DNA from: Anaerolineales bacterium
GTDB taxonomy: Bacteria; Chloroflexota; Anaerolineae; Anaerolineales; UBA11858
Direction: 5' to 3'
Assembly (NCBI GenBank): GCA_024763275.1
Contig: JANTFT010000018.1
Coordinates: 1-45,178, forward strand
DNA length: 45,178 bases
Numbering within the stretch: position 1 is the stretch's first letter; every line of letters begins with the position of its first letter. The position numbers and the translations under genes are program-made. The notes beneath the pieces were generated by a model. That model was not told the origin of the DNA and made no database searches. It saw nothing but the letters and a program-made list of their open reading frames with translations. Shown here piece after piece: positions 7,917 through 16,658 of the stretch.

Positions 7917-9239
7917 ATGTCCAAGCGCAATAAGCTGATCCTGATCGGTTTGGTCCTGATTCTGGCTGGCTGCAGTAAATCCCAGCCAGTGAGCCTGCCA
8001 ACGAACACTGAGTCACCCCCTGTAGCCGACACCGCTTCACCCCTTCCCCCTCAGGCCACTGACACGGTATCCTCTCCTCCCAGCGCCACGATCCAACCAA
8101 CCCCGGAACCCACAGAAACCCCCCAGGAGCCCACGGAACCAACACCTGATCTGAGCGTGCTGCTATCCGGGAAAGTCATTCCTCTGCTTCCCGCCGGATC
8201 CGACCTGACGGTACACGAAATCCACATGATCACTGACCAGTCCGGTTGGGGAATCACCCGGGTGGACCCCTATGGCGACCACATCCTGATCACCAACACA
8301 GGGGGAAGCACCTGGCAGGACGTCACTCCCCCCCAGCCTATTCCCGATCCCGGCCAAAAAATGATCGCGGCCGCCGGTTTTGCCGATGAGAGCACAGCCT
8401 TTGTCAATTACAGCGGCTCGGAGATTGTCTGGACAACATCCAATGGCGGGATCACCTGGCAGCCTTCCGCGTTAGACTATCAATCTCTGGGGGGTGGGAT
8501 GTTCTCGATATACGATAAGGACCACACCTGGCTGTTCCAGTTCCTGGATGCAGGCATGCAGAAAGTCTATACCGCCATCGCCAAGACAGCGGACGGCGGT
8601 GAGAGCTGGGAAACCATCCTCGATCCCTACGGAGATGCCACCATTCAGGGATTCGACAAGACCGGAGCAACCTTCATCAGCCCACAGGATGGCTGGCTGA
8701 CCAGAGATTTCCGGGGAGTAGCCGTCTACTTATACCTGGACATCACCAGCGACGGTGGAGTCACCTGGCAGCAGCTGGATATGCCGGCCCCGCCCTCAGA
8801 CCCGGACGCCTTTTCAACCTGCGCCTGCGGCTTATACGATCCAACCCTGGAAAACCCCCAGATAGGCAGCGCCCGTCTGACCTGCCAGTGCTACGTTGGG
8901 GACGATCGGTTGACCAAGAACTATCTTTACAAAACCTCCGATGGAGGAGACTCCTGGGAGATAACCTATGTGCCAGAAGGTGAGCTTCACACTATTTCTG
9001 ACCAGGCCCTCTACCTGACTGCCAGGGACATCTATCGCTCACTGGATGGCGGAGGAGAGTGGGATCTGGTTAAATCGGTCAACTGGGACGGTCAATTCAG
9101 TTTTGTTGACCAGAATCAGGCCTGGGCAGTGGCCTATAACCCGGCAGACGACCAGTATGCCCTGGTGAAAACAACTGACGGATGCAGTAGTTTTCAAATT
9201 ATCGAACCAGAACTGATAACCAGTCCGGCAATACGCTGA
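7917..9239 (+). CDS. Lipoprotein with Asp-box (BNR/Ycf48-like) beta-propeller
   Basis: A 440-residue exported lipoprotein. The N-terminus MSKRNKLILIGLVLILAGC ends in a lipobox (LAGC, lipidated Cys19). A Pro/Thr-rich tether follows to about residue 75. The remainder holds at least six Asp-box motifs of the form T-x-D/N-G-G-x-x-W (TNTGGSTWQD, TSNGGITWQP, TADGGESWET, TSDGGVTWQQ, TSDGGDSWEI, SLDGGGEWDL), spaced 40-80 residues apart, as in Ycf48-like and sialidase-type propellers. Such propellers usually bind partners; catalysis is not implied. The ATG at 7917 sits seven bases after GCAGGAGG; the frame is open upstream but has no other good start. Function unknown. Confidence 0.85.
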   Translation: MSKRNKLILIGLVLILAGCSKSQPVSLPTNTESPPVADTASPLPPQATDTVSSPPSATIQPTPEPTETPQEPTEPTPDLSVLLSGKVIPLLPAGSDLTVHEIHMITDQSGWGITRVDPYGDHILITNTGGSTWQDVTPPQPIPDPGQKMIAAAGFADESTAFVNYSGSEIVWTTSNGGITWQPSALDYQSLGGGMFSIYDKDHTWLFQFLDAGMQKVYTAIAKTADGGESWETILDPYGDATIQGFDKTGATFISPQDGWLTRDFRGVAVYLYLDITSDGGVTWQQLDMPAPPSDPDAFSTCACGLYDPTLENPQIGSARLTCQCYVGDDRLTKNYLYKTSDGGDSWEITYVPEGELHTISDQALYLTARDIYRSLDGGGEWDLVKSVNWDGQFSFVDQNQAWAVAYNPADDQYALVKTTDGCSSFQIIEPELITSPAIR

Positions 9240-9383
9240 TCAGGAATCCAGGAAACAGGCACAATTATCCCCTCCTATCTATCCTGCTTCCGGTAGCTGG
9301 CTGCTGACCAGGAATTCCTGCCAGAGTCCTGCCAATCGCCTTCCAATCTTAAAGACCTTTCACACTCCATCCCCTGCCAGGGT

Positions 9384-10847
9384 TTATAAAGGCTTATGGG
9401 GATGATGCCGGGTCGATGCGGCAATGATCGCCAATGCCAGCGGGAAGAATACTGCCGAACTGCAGAATGGAATTTTTATCCTGCCTCCATTTCCTGAAAC
9501 AGGATCTTTCTCCTGCTGCTCCTCATTCTCCCCGGTTGAGGGAGCTTGCGCAGGCTGATCACTGGTTGGTTCTGGCGTGGCAGTGTCTAGGTTTGGTTGA
9601 GTTGTGGGCTGCTGGGCAGATTCAGGAAAGGGTACTACTGTTGGTGTTTCCGTCAACCAGTAATAGACATATTCTTCCCCTTCTTTGGCAACAGCTTCTT
9701 TCGGGAAATAATAATCATCCAAATACTCCCGGATCAGGGGCTGATCCGGTTCCAGCTGGTAGGCTGTATACAGCAACTGGAGAGCCTTGACCATCTGGTC
9801 GCGTGAGGCTTCTGAATACCGGTAATCCCAGACCGCATCCCACAGCAGCAGATCCGCATATCCCAGATGCCAGAGACCATCCCGGGGCAGCAGCTCGATT
9901 GCTTTCTGGTAGGCTTTATCACTCAGATCAAAGAGCATTTCACCTCCCGGATCTGTCCGTGTTCCTTTCCGCAGACGGGATATTTCCTTGTAAAGTTTTG
10001 CCAGCCGCCCCCAGGCTTCCCCATCGGCTGGAAAATCCGTAACCCTTTTCCGCTCCCGTTCCACAGCATTCCAGGCAGAAGGCCAAACCAGAGCGACGGA
10101 TATATTATCCTCGTAGCCGGGCTCCAAGTCCTCAAAATTCCAGCTGATTTCGTTGCCAGAAAGATCTCCACCTGGCGTTGTCCCTCCCCACCCCGGTGAG
10201 GAATCCACAAAGACTGTCAGATTATTTGCCTCATAGGGCAAGCTTACTGTGATCTCCGCACTGCCAATGGTTCCATACCACCCTGCGCCGGTTTCCAGCA
10301 GGTAAGCATAGGAAACGAACGGGTACTCTCCCGTACCATACAGAGTGTAATTCACCCCAATTTCAATTACCTCTCCTGGTGGAAAGCTAACTTCAAATTC
10401 AACCCACTTGATAGGATCATCCCAATTATCCGGTTCTCCCTCCAAATTTATTGGGGAATATGTTACTGGTATATCGTCCACATGAACCTTCAGATCGATG
10501 ATCTCCGAGTAACCCGCGAAACCATCGGAGTATGAGACAGGAAACCGAACCAGCAGATTCTCCGGATCACTGCCTTGATTTTCCATATGGAATTCGGCCA
10601 AAACCCGGGCCGTGCCCATTCGTTTGATATCCACTTCTTCCTGGACCTCGATCATTACCTTCTCGTCTAACATCCTGACATTGGTATCAACAGTATCAAT
10701 TTCAGGATTTGCCCCCGGGGCAGACCGGGGAGGAGCAACATCTGCCAGGGCAGGTTTTACAACTAACAAAGCGCCCAAAGCAAAGGTCAGGAAAAGAGCC
10801 GCGAAAATTAAGAGTTCTTTTTTGATAGTGGGATGTTTGGAATCCAT
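9384..10847 (-). CDS. Exported protein with beta-sandwich and TPR-like region, C-terminal anchor
   Basis: A 487-residue protein with an N-terminal signal peptide (basic start, hydrophobic core about 13-33, ALADVAPP cleavage region). Residues about 40-260 look like an immunoglobulin-type beta domain (EFHMENQGSDPENLLVRFPV is typical of DUF4424-like surface proteins). Residues about 270-390 are helical and TPR-like (GEAWGRLAKLYKEIS, DKAYQKAIELLPRDGLWHLG, LYTAYQLEPDQP). A Thr/Pro/Gln linker follows, then a short hydrophobic C-terminal helix with a basic tail (FPLALAIIAASTRHHPHKP). The tail looks like a sorting or anchoring signal. The ATG at 10847 follows AGGAGG. Function not recognised. Confidence 0.75.
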   Translation of the reverse strand: MDSKHPTIKKELLIFAALFLTFALGALLVVKPALADVAPPRSAPGANPEIDTVDTNVRMLDEKVMIEVQEEVDIKRMGTARVLAEFHMENQGSDPENLLVRFPVSYSDGFAGYSEIIDLKVHVDDIPVTYSPINLEGEPDNWDDPIKWVEFEVSFPPGEVIEIGVNYTLYGTGEYPFVSYAYLLETGAGWYGTIGSAEITVSLPYEANNLTVFVDSSPGWGGTTPGGDLSGNEISWNFEDLEPGYEDNISVALVWPSAWNAVERERKRVTDFPADGEAWGRLAKLYKEISRLRKGTRTDPGGEMLFDLSDKAYQKAIELLPRDGLWHLGYADLLLWDAVWDYRYSEASRDQMVKALQLLYTAYQLEPDQPLIREYLDDYYFPKEAVAKEGEEYVYYWLTETPTVVPFPESAQQPTTQPNLDTATPEPTSDQPAQAPSTGENEEQQEKDPVSGNGGRIKIPFCSSAVFFPLALAIIAASTRHHPHKPL

Positions 10848-11106
10848 GGCAGTCCTCCTTACTGAGATAAATTTCGAAGAGGCCAGTCCCTTGAGTTGCT
10901 GATAATTAGTGAATTTCTTTTGCGAGGATCCTGATGCTTTCCTGCCGTGTAGTAAGCTGGATTGTATTTATTTCATTTTACATAATAAAATCGGGGGTCA
11001 GGCATCCACTTTTAGCATTATCCAGGTCATAACACCTCTGAAAACACAAACGGGCTGGAGGTCTTCTCCAGCCCGGCAACTCACTGACAAATATGGGATC
11101 CGGTTC
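10848..11106. other. Intergenic region, one terminator only
   Basis: About 260 bases between two minus-strand genes. Apart from the terminator at 11041-11075 and the ribosome-binding site of the gene below, I see no gene or repeat. Confidence 0.5.
11041..11075 (-). terminator. Intrinsic terminator of the WD40-like lipoprotein gene
   Basis: A perfect ten-base-pair stem (11051-11060 with 11066-11075, five-base loop) is followed on the minus strand by TTTGTGTTTT. It starts about 30 bases after the stop codon at 11107. Confidence 0.85.
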
Positions 11107-12255
11107 CTATTCGGAAACTCCCCAGATGGTGATATTCCCCTGTTTATCTGAGGTACCCAACAGCCTGCTGTCTGGGCTGACCGAGATTGCCAGCAGGTCA
11201 AGATCCAGGTTGTTTTCAAGAAGCTCTCCGGAAGGCGGATACCAGAACCAGGCAGCGGTGGTCTCCCCATCAAAGAGCCCATAGATCAGCCTTCCGGCGC
11301 TTGTATATTTGATATCATGGAAGCCTGGGCCGTCCAGAGCAGGACCCAGGTAGCGCTTTTGTTCCCAGGTAACCGTACTGATCAGGGAGATATAGCTCTG
11401 CTTGGCGCTTGAGGCTGCTACTTCCGAGTGAAAGGGATGGAGGATAGCTTCTTGGTATCCAAACAGGGAGCGGACAACCTGTCCGTTCTCCACCCGCCAG
11501 ATGGTTGTCAGGTGGGTATCGGGAGGGACCAGAGAGATGCCGATCAGATATTTCCCCTCAGGATCGAACTGCAGGCTGTCCCTCTCCAAATCACCATTGA
11601 CAAAGATCCGATACTGCTCCTCGTCTGTGGTCAGATCCACCACTCTGAAGGTTGTCCCGGTGCCTGGTTCAATTTCCTCGATCTCGACCAGCAGACGATT
11701 GTCAGGCGACAGAGCAGCCACCTGATAACGGCTGTTATACTGCGCCATTTTAACACCCCTTTGCAGATCATAAATTGCCAGGTCCTTTCCATCCAGCGCA
11801 AAGACGCTGGTGCGGTCCGGGCTGAAATAGGTTCGCTGTCCCCCCTCCAGGCTTAGGATTTCCAGCCCGGTTGTGAGATCCAAAAAAGTATCCCGGTGAG
11901 TGTCCTCTTCCAGATTCACCCGCAGGCGCAGGTAGCGATCATCAGGAGAAAATTCCAGATCGATCACATCCGGGTACTGATAAGTCACCAGCTTTTTGAG
12001 CCGGGAAATAGTCCGGTAATTGATCGCTGGCAGATTATCCGGTTTCAGCGGCTCTGGTGTGCTGGTTGATGATGGCTCAGGCGTGGATGTCGATGTGGAT
12101 GATGGACCCGGCTCGAGGGATGGCGCGTTGGTTGAAGGGACCTCAGTAGAAGGAATTGCTGTTGGCTCAGGGGTTTCAGCGACCTCTGAGCGACAGCTTG
12201 ATAAAGTCAAACCAATCCCCAGAAGCAACCCCAGGATCAAACTGTTTGTTTTCAT
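11107..12255 (-). CDS. WD40-like beta-propeller lipoprotein
   Basis: A 382-residue lipoprotein. The signal peptide ends in LSSC (lipidated Cys21). A Pro/Ser/Thr-rich linker spans about 25-75. The rest has repeated 'SPD' blade motifs: LEFSPDDRYLRLRV, TYFSPDRTSVFAL, AALSPDNRLLVEI, LQFDPEGKYLIGI and ISVSPDSRLLGTSDKQGN, ending in ITIWGVSE like a WD repeat. It is probably an exported scaffold or binding protein. Its ribosome-binding site is weak and its ATG lies 42 bases after the PrpD-family stop and 22 bases past the terminator hairpin that ends the citrate-lyase operon, so some expression may come from read-through. Confidence 0.82.
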   Translation of the reverse strand: MKTNSLILGLLLGIGLTLSSCRSEVAETPEPTAIPSTEVPSTNAPSLEPGPSSTSTSTPEPSSTSTPEPLKPDNLPAINYRTISRLKKLVTYQYPDVIDLEFSPDDRYLRLRVNLEEDTHRDTFLDLTTGLEILSLEGGQRTYFSPDRTSVFALDGKDLAIYDLQRGVKMAQYNSRYQVAALSPDNRLLVEIEEIEPGTGTTFRVVDLTTDEEQYRIFVNGDLERDSLQFDPEGKYLIGISLVPPDTHLTTIWRVENGQVVRSLFGYQEAILHPFHSEVAASSAKQSYISLISTVTWEQKRYLGPALDGPGFHDIKYTSAGRLIYGLFDGETTAAWFWYPPSGELLENNLDLDLLAISVSPDSRLLGTSDKQGNITIWGVSE

Positions 12256-12271
12256 TGGAAAATCCCGTAAA

Positions 12272-12303
12272 GAGGGACTAAGTCCTTTTAAAGGACTTAG
12301 CCC
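12272..12303 (-). terminator. Hairpin terminator overlapping the prpD-family stop codon
   Basis: An 11-base-pair inverted repeat (12278-12288 with 12290-12300) extended by GGG/CCC flanks lies at the end of the seven-gene operon; the MmgE/PrpD stop codon (12297-12299) is inside the stem. The following T run is short (CTCTTT), so termination may be partial. Confidence 0.65.
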
Positions 12304-13667
12304 CTTAACTCACTTAGATATTCGCCAACATCCTCAACTTCATCAAAATGCCAGGTCAGGTCGATTACCCGGTCCTGCTGCTCCTCTGTTAATACCTTAG
12401 CAGCATTGGCCCGGAACTTGGCAATGATCTCCTCATCACTCAGAGGATTCTCCGGGGAGCCTTTGGCATGGTCCACCTGGGCAGTATGGGATTCGCCCCC
12501 ATTGGTGGTAATGGTCACCCGGGCCCGCTTCACACCCGGGAACATGGCGTCAATCTCCGGGTCAGCTACCACCTTGATCTTGCCCAGCAGATCCCAGATG
12601 CGGGGATCCTTGAGCTTCTCATCGCTGAAAGAGCTGGGAAGCACATTACCGTCGGCCACCGCTGCGGCAATCACATAGGGAAGGCTGTGGTCAGCGGTTT
12701 CTTTGGTGGTGGGTTTATATTTGCTGGGATCGGAAAGGATGTCCGCCCCGCGCACAGTAGTTTCCACCCTGATCTCAGCCACATCCTCTGCCGTCAAACC
12801 ATGCTCCTGGCAAACCTGCAGGGCAGCGCTGATCGGTTGGTGAGTGAGCGCTTCGGTCGGGAAGGCCTTATAGGCACAGCGGGTGATCATAAAGTCCTTA
12901 CCAAGGCCTTTTAAAAGCCAATCCGGGCGCCACTCAACGTTGTTGATGACCTCAAAAACCCCTTCTTTGCCTTCAAACACCTCCACCGGTCCGGTATATC
13001 CCTCCCGGGCCATCAAGGCAGCGATCACGCCCGCCTGGGCCGCCAGAGGAGCGGCTGTGTTTTTCATATTTGTCAGGTGGCCGGCCACCACCCCACCCAG
13101 GGTGAAGTGGCTGCTGCCGCTGATGCCCGCTGCGGCGACCATCTGTTCCAGGTCAAGATCGAATAATTTTCCAGCCACAAAGGGGCTGACAAATTGGATC
13201 AGCGAGGCGTGGTGCCAGCCAACCTCCCGCACACCGGGATGGGCCGCATGGCACCAGCGCAGGGTCAGCTCATAGGCGATCATGATCGCTACCAGGGCGT
13301 CCTTTCCGGATTTTCCGTTAGCTTCCGCCGCTGCCAGGGCAGCGCCGATGATATCAGAGGGATGGGCCGGGTCCTCCTCCCAGTAGATGTCGTTGTAATC
13401 CATTGCCCGGGTCAGCAGACAGTTCATCAGGGCAGCGTTGGAGGCATTCGTCTTGTAATCGCGACCGATCACGGAGGCTTCAGGCGTCCCTCCCAGCTTC
13501 TCGGTGAAACGGTACATCACTTCCATGTCCTCATTGTTGACCGCCGCCAGAGCGCAGCCCACGCTGTCCAGCAGGAAGCGCTTGGCTTCCCAGGACGCCT
13601 TTTCCGGAATGTCCTCATATTTCAGATCCAGGGCAAATCTGGCCATCTTCCCACTTAAGGAAGTCAT
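12297..13667 (-). CDS. MmgE/PrpD family dehydratase
   Basis: A 456-residue protein of the MmgE/PrpD (2-methylcitrate dehydratase) family, normal length. Family features are the N-terminal helical domain with SVGCALAA, RAMDYNDIYWEEDPAHPSD (the DxND-type substrate loop), ASLIQFVSPFVAGKLFDLD, GVVAGHLTNMKNTAAPLAAQ, and a smaller lid domain with YKAFPTEALTHQPISAAL and ETTVRGADILSDPSKYKPTTK before DHSLPYVIAAAVADG. Members dehydrate 2-methylcitrate or citrate, or isomerise aconitate. It is the last gene of the citrate-lyase operon, so citrate, isocitrate, aconitate or a methylated analogue is the expected ligand. AGGAG precedes the ATG at 13667. Confidence 0.9.
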   Translation of the reverse strand: MTSLSGKMARFALDLKYEDIPEKASWEAKRFLLDSVGCALAAVNNEDMEVMYRFTEKLGGTPEASVIGRDYKTNASNAALMNCLLTRAMDYNDIYWEEDPAHPSDIIGAALAAAEANGKSGKDALVAIMIAYELTLRWCHAAHPGVREVGWHHASLIQFVSPFVAGKLFDLDLEQMVAAAGISGSSHFTLGGVVAGHLTNMKNTAAPLAAQAGVIAALMAREGYTGPVEVFEGKEGVFEVINNVEWRPDWLLKGLGKDFMITRCAYKAFPTEALTHQPISAALQVCQEHGLTAEDVAEIRVETTVRGADILSDPSKYKPTTKETADHSLPYVIAAAVADGNVLPSSFSDEKLKDPRIWDLLGKIKVVADPEIDAMFPGVKRARVTITTNGGESHTAQVDHAKGSPENPLSDEEIIAKFRANAAKVLTEEQQDRVIDLTWHFDEVEDVGEYLSELRG

Positions 13668-13691
13668 CTTCTCTCCTTTCTGAAATCCCTT

Positions 13692-14810
13692 TTACAGCCG
13701 TTCGGCCACCGCATTGGCAACATCCAAAGTAGAGCTGTCCCCGCCCATATCATAAGTGCGGACTTTGCCTTCCAGGATCACCCCGGCAATGGCATCTTCC
13801 AGTGTCTGAGCCATCTCCGCCTCTCCAAGCCAATCCAGCATCATCTTGGTGGTCAGCAGCATGGCATTGGGGTTGGAGACGTATTTCCCGGCATATTTAG
13901 GGGCTGAACCGTGAGTGGGCTCAAACACCGCCAGGTCATCGCCAATATTCCCGCTGGAGGCAAACCCCAGGCCTCCGACCAGCTGGGCTGAGAGATCCGA
14001 GACGATATCCCCGAACAGATTGCCGGTGACGATCACCCCGTAATTCTCGGGGTTCTTCAGCAGCCACATAACCTGAGCATCGATATTGGTCTCCCAGAGC
14101 TCAATCCCGGGATATTCCCGGGCGATTTCCCGGGCTACCCGGACCATCATGCCGCTGGTTTCCCTCAGCACGTTGGGCTTCTCGACCAGGGTAACGGTAG
14201 GGTAACCGTGCTCTTTGGCATATTCAAACGCCCGCCGGATGACCCGGTTGGCTCCCCGCAGGGTGACAATCCGGGTGGTCATGGCCATCTCATCGCCGGG
14301 AACATCGTCAAAGTTCCCCAGTGCAGGGGAATATCTTTTCATCATCTCCCGCAGGTCATCCGCCACAGGGAAGAACTCCACCCCAGAGTACAGTCCTTCG
14401 GCGTTTTCCCGGAAGATCACCAGGTCAATATTATCGCGGTAATTGAGAGGGTTGCCGGGATAAGCTTTGCAGGGGCGCAGGTTGTAATACAGCTGCAGCC
14501 GTTGGCGCAGGCGCACGATCGGGCTCCGGTAGGTCAATCCTTTGCCCTGCAGCTCCGGGGCAAGCTCCGCCTGGGCTTCGTCCTTGGGCTTGGATGTGAT
14601 GGCACCAAACAGGCCGCAGTCGACATTTTGAAGAAGCTCCACGGTGCGCTCGGGCAGGGCTTCCCCTTCCTTCTTCCAGAACTCCCAGCCGATGTCTGCC
14701 GGGATATACTCCGCGTCCAGTTTGAGTTTGTCGAGCACAATGCGGGCGGCATCCATGACATCCACACCAATTCCATCTCCGGGCATCCAGGCAATTCGAT
14801 ATTTAGCCAT
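13692..14810 (-). CDS. Isocitrate/isopropylmalate dehydrogenase family enzyme, predicted NADP-linked and isocitrate-like
   Basis: A 372-residue beta-decarboxylating dehydrogenase. It starts PGDGIGVDV, has the substrate helix RSPIVRLRQRLQLYYNLRP, the VIFRENAEGLYSGVEF strand (Arg and Tyr catalytic region), the catalytic Lys in VEKPNVLRET, metal Asp residues in NLFGDIVSDL, and the cofactor loop THGSAPKYAGKYVSNPNAM. By comparison with E. coli IDH, the KY in that loop matches Lys344-Tyr345, which select NADP. A Ser and two Arg of the isocitrate site are kept while Asn115 is replaced by Ile. These residues favour isocitrate or a close analogue over 3-isopropylmalate. It follows leuD-type and precedes prpD-type genes in one operon. 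Confidence 0.88.
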   Translation of the reverse strand: MAKYRIAWMPGDGIGVDVMDAARIVLDKLKLDAEYIPADIGWEFWKKEGEALPERTVELLQNVDCGLFGAITSKPKDEAQAELAPELQGKGLTYRSPIVRLRQRLQLYYNLRPCKAYPGNPLNYRDNIDLVIFRENAEGLYSGVEFFPVADDLREMMKRYSPALGNFDDVPGDEMAMTTRIVTLRGANRVIRRAFEYAKEHGYPTVTLVEKPNVLRETSGMMVRVAREIAREYPGIELWETNIDAQVMWLLKNPENYGVIVTGNLFGDIVSDLSAQLVGGLGFASSGNIGDDLAVFEPTHGSAPKYAGKYVSNPNAMLLTTKMMLDWLGEAEMAQTLEDAIAGVILEGKVRTYDMGGDSSTLDVANAVAERL

Positions 14811-14851
14811 CTTTACTTTTTCTCCTGTTAAATGCTGTTGCCATCTTTCTT

Positions 14852-15352
14852 TTATTTCTTCTCGGCCAGGCGCTGTTTTGTGTAGGGGATCAATCCTCCG
14901 GCATTGAAGATCTCCATCACCGCTTCGGGCAGGGGCGGGAAGGAAAATTCCCCCGCCTGGCAGATGATCTTTCCGTTTTCCAGATCGATCGTGATCTCTT
15001 CCCCATTCTGGATAGCGTCAACCGCCTCCGGACAGACAATGGCCGGAAGGGCATTGTTAAGGCAGTTGCGGTAGTAGATACGCGCGAATGATTTAGCAAT
15101 GATCGCTCCCAGTTTGGCTTCGCTCAGACAGACCACAGCCTGTTCCCGTGAGGATCCGCACCCCCAATTGGTGCCCCCCACAATCACATCGCCGGGCTTG
15201 ACCCCACCAGCAAAGTCCGGATCCAGATCCTCGAGAGCATAGCGGGGCATTTCCGCCGGCTCGCTGACCGTATAGGTATATTTCCCCGGAAAGATCACAT
15301 CGGTGTTGACATTATCGCCGTACTTCCAGACCCGTCCTTGGATGTTTGCCAT
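14852..15352 (-). CDS. leuD: Aconitase-superfamily hydro-lyase small subunit (LeuD type)
   Basis: A 166-residue swivel domain of the two-subunit isopropylmalate isomerase/homoaconitase class, the shorter archaeal-type length. Motifs are [16 protein letters not shown] near the N-terminus, [10 protein letters not shown], the active-site [15 protein letters not shown] and [19 protein letters not shown]. The substrate-recognition loop reads YTYT (residues 25-28), where characterised archaeal homologues have YLRT (homoaconitase) or YLV-type (isopropylmalate isomerase) loops. It pairs with the adjacent large subunit (16-base gap). In this operon citrate/isocitrate or an analogue is more likely than isopropylmalate; the symbol states the family only. 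GGGAG precedes the ATG at 15352. Confidence 0.85.
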   Translation of the reverse strand: MANIQGRVWKYGDNVNTDVIFPGKYTYTVSEPAEMPRYALEDLDPDFAGGVKPGDVIVGGTNWGCGSSREQAVVCLSEAKLGAIIAKSFARIYYRNCLNNALPAIVCPEAVDAIQNGEEITIDLENGKIICQAGEFSFPPLPEAVMEIFNAGGLIPYTKQRLAEKK

Positions 15353-15367
15353 AAGTGTTCTCCCTGA

Positions 15368-16621
15368 TTATAGATTGGCGGGGCTTTCGATCACACCCGC
15401 GACAGCCGAGGCAGCAACCACAGCCGGGCTGGCCAGGTAAATCTCGCTTTCCTTGGTGCCCATCCTGCCCTTAAAATTACGGTTGGCCGTGCTGATGGAG
15501 ACCTCCCCCACCGCCGGCACACCCATGTGGTTGCCCATGCAGGGGCCACAGCCAGGGCTTTCCACCACCGCGCCGGCCTTGATAAAGGTTTCCAGATAAC
15601 CCTCTTGTAGGGCTGCCAGGTAGATCTCTTCCGAGGCCGGTATAACGATCATGCGCCTGCCTTCCGCTATCCTGCGACCTTTCAGCACAGCAGCGGCCGC
15701 AGCCAGATCATCCAGCCGGCCGTTGGTGCAGGTGCCCAAGAAGGCTTGGTCAATATGCGTTCCCCTAACCTGGGAAAGGGGTTTGACGTTGTCGACCGTA
15801 TGAGGGCAGGCCACCATGGGCTCTATTGATCCAGCATCGTAGTGGATCTCCTGGAGATAAGAGGCATCAGGGTCAGGATAAACAGCTTCATAGTCCCGCC
15901 GGGCCCGGTCCTTCAGGAAATCAAATACTTTCTGGTCCGGGGGGATATAGCTGTTCTTGGCACCCATCTCCGCCATCAGATTGGTCAAAGTCGCCCGCTG
16001 GCTGAGAGGCAGAGCCTGAATGGCTTCCCCATGCCATTCCACAGACCTGTACAGAGCACCATCAGCTTTCATATCGCCGATGATTTTCAGAGCCAGGTCC
16101 TTCGAGGTGACTCCCTCGCTCAGCTGACCGGCAACAGTGATCTTTAAACTTTCCGGGACCCGCAACCAGATCTGGCCGATGGCCCAGACAGAAGCCATTT
16201 CCGTGCGGCCAATCCCGGCCGCGAAAGCCCCCATCACTCCGGCGTGAGGGGTATGGGAATCCGATCCCAGGACAAGCTCTCCCGGCAGAGCCAGGCCGGA
16301 TTCCACCAGGATCTGGTGGCAGATCCCCCTGCCGATGTCATAAAAATTCTTGATGCCCTGTTCCCGGACAAAATCCCGGATAATCCGATGGTTCTCAGCG
16401 TGCTTGGTGCTGGGTGCCGGTGTGGCATGGTCCAGAATGATGGCGTGCCTGTCCGGGTCAAAGACCCGCTCACCGCCCATGCGCTGGAACAGCCCGTAAA
16501 TAGGGGCAGTGTTATCGTGGGAAAGCACCACATCGGGGGCAACTTCCACGATCTGCCCCGCCGTGGTACTGTCCAGCCCGGCCTTTTTAGCCAGTATTTT
16601 CTCTGCAAATGTCTGGGGCAT
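15368..16621 (-). CDS. leuC: Aconitase-superfamily hydro-lyase large subunit (LeuC type)
   Basis: A 417-residue [4Fe-4S] large subunit of the LeuC/HacA class, normal length. It begins [15 protein letters not shown], a start typical of this class, followed by the catalytic-domain motifs [28 protein letters not shown], and the cluster cysteines in [11 protein letters not shown] and [13 protein letters not shown]. It would bind the Fe-S cluster and, with the small subunit, move a hydroxyl group between adjacent carbons through a cis-aconitate-type intermediate. The ATG at 16621 follows AGGAG; the frame continues 23 codons upstream and would overlap the HD-protein gene, so the shorter start is chosen. 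It lies downstream of citrate lyase genes. Confidence 0.88.
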   Translation of the reverse strand: MPQTFAEKILAKKAGLDSTTAGQIVEVAPDVVLSHDNTAPIYGLFQRMGGERVFDPDRHAIILDHATPAPSTKHAENHRIIRDFVREQGIKNFYDIGRGICHQILVESGLALPGELVLGSDSHTPHAGVMGAFAAGIGRTEMASVWAIGQIWLRVPESLKITVAGQLSEGVTSKDLALKIIGDMKADGALYRSVEWHGEAIQALPLSQRATLTNLMAEMGAKNSYIPPDQKVFDFLKDRARRDYEAVYPDPDASYLQEIHYDAGSIEPMVACPHTVDNVKPLSQVRGTHIDQAFLGTCTNGRLDDLAAAAAVLKGRRIAEGRRMIVIPASEEIYLAALQEGYLETFIKAGAVVESPGCGPCMGNHMGVPAVGEVSISTANRNFKGRMGTKESEIYLASPAVVAASAVAGVIESPANL

Positions 16622-16658
16622 ATTACTCCTGTTCCCTTGGATAAGAATGAACCGCCGG

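Noticed and set aside
12297-16621. Leucine biosynthesis operon
   Set aside because: leuC/leuD/leuB-like genes are present, but isopropylmalate synthase is missing, the dehydrogenase has IDH-type residues, and the genes share a transcript with citrate lyase and PrpD.
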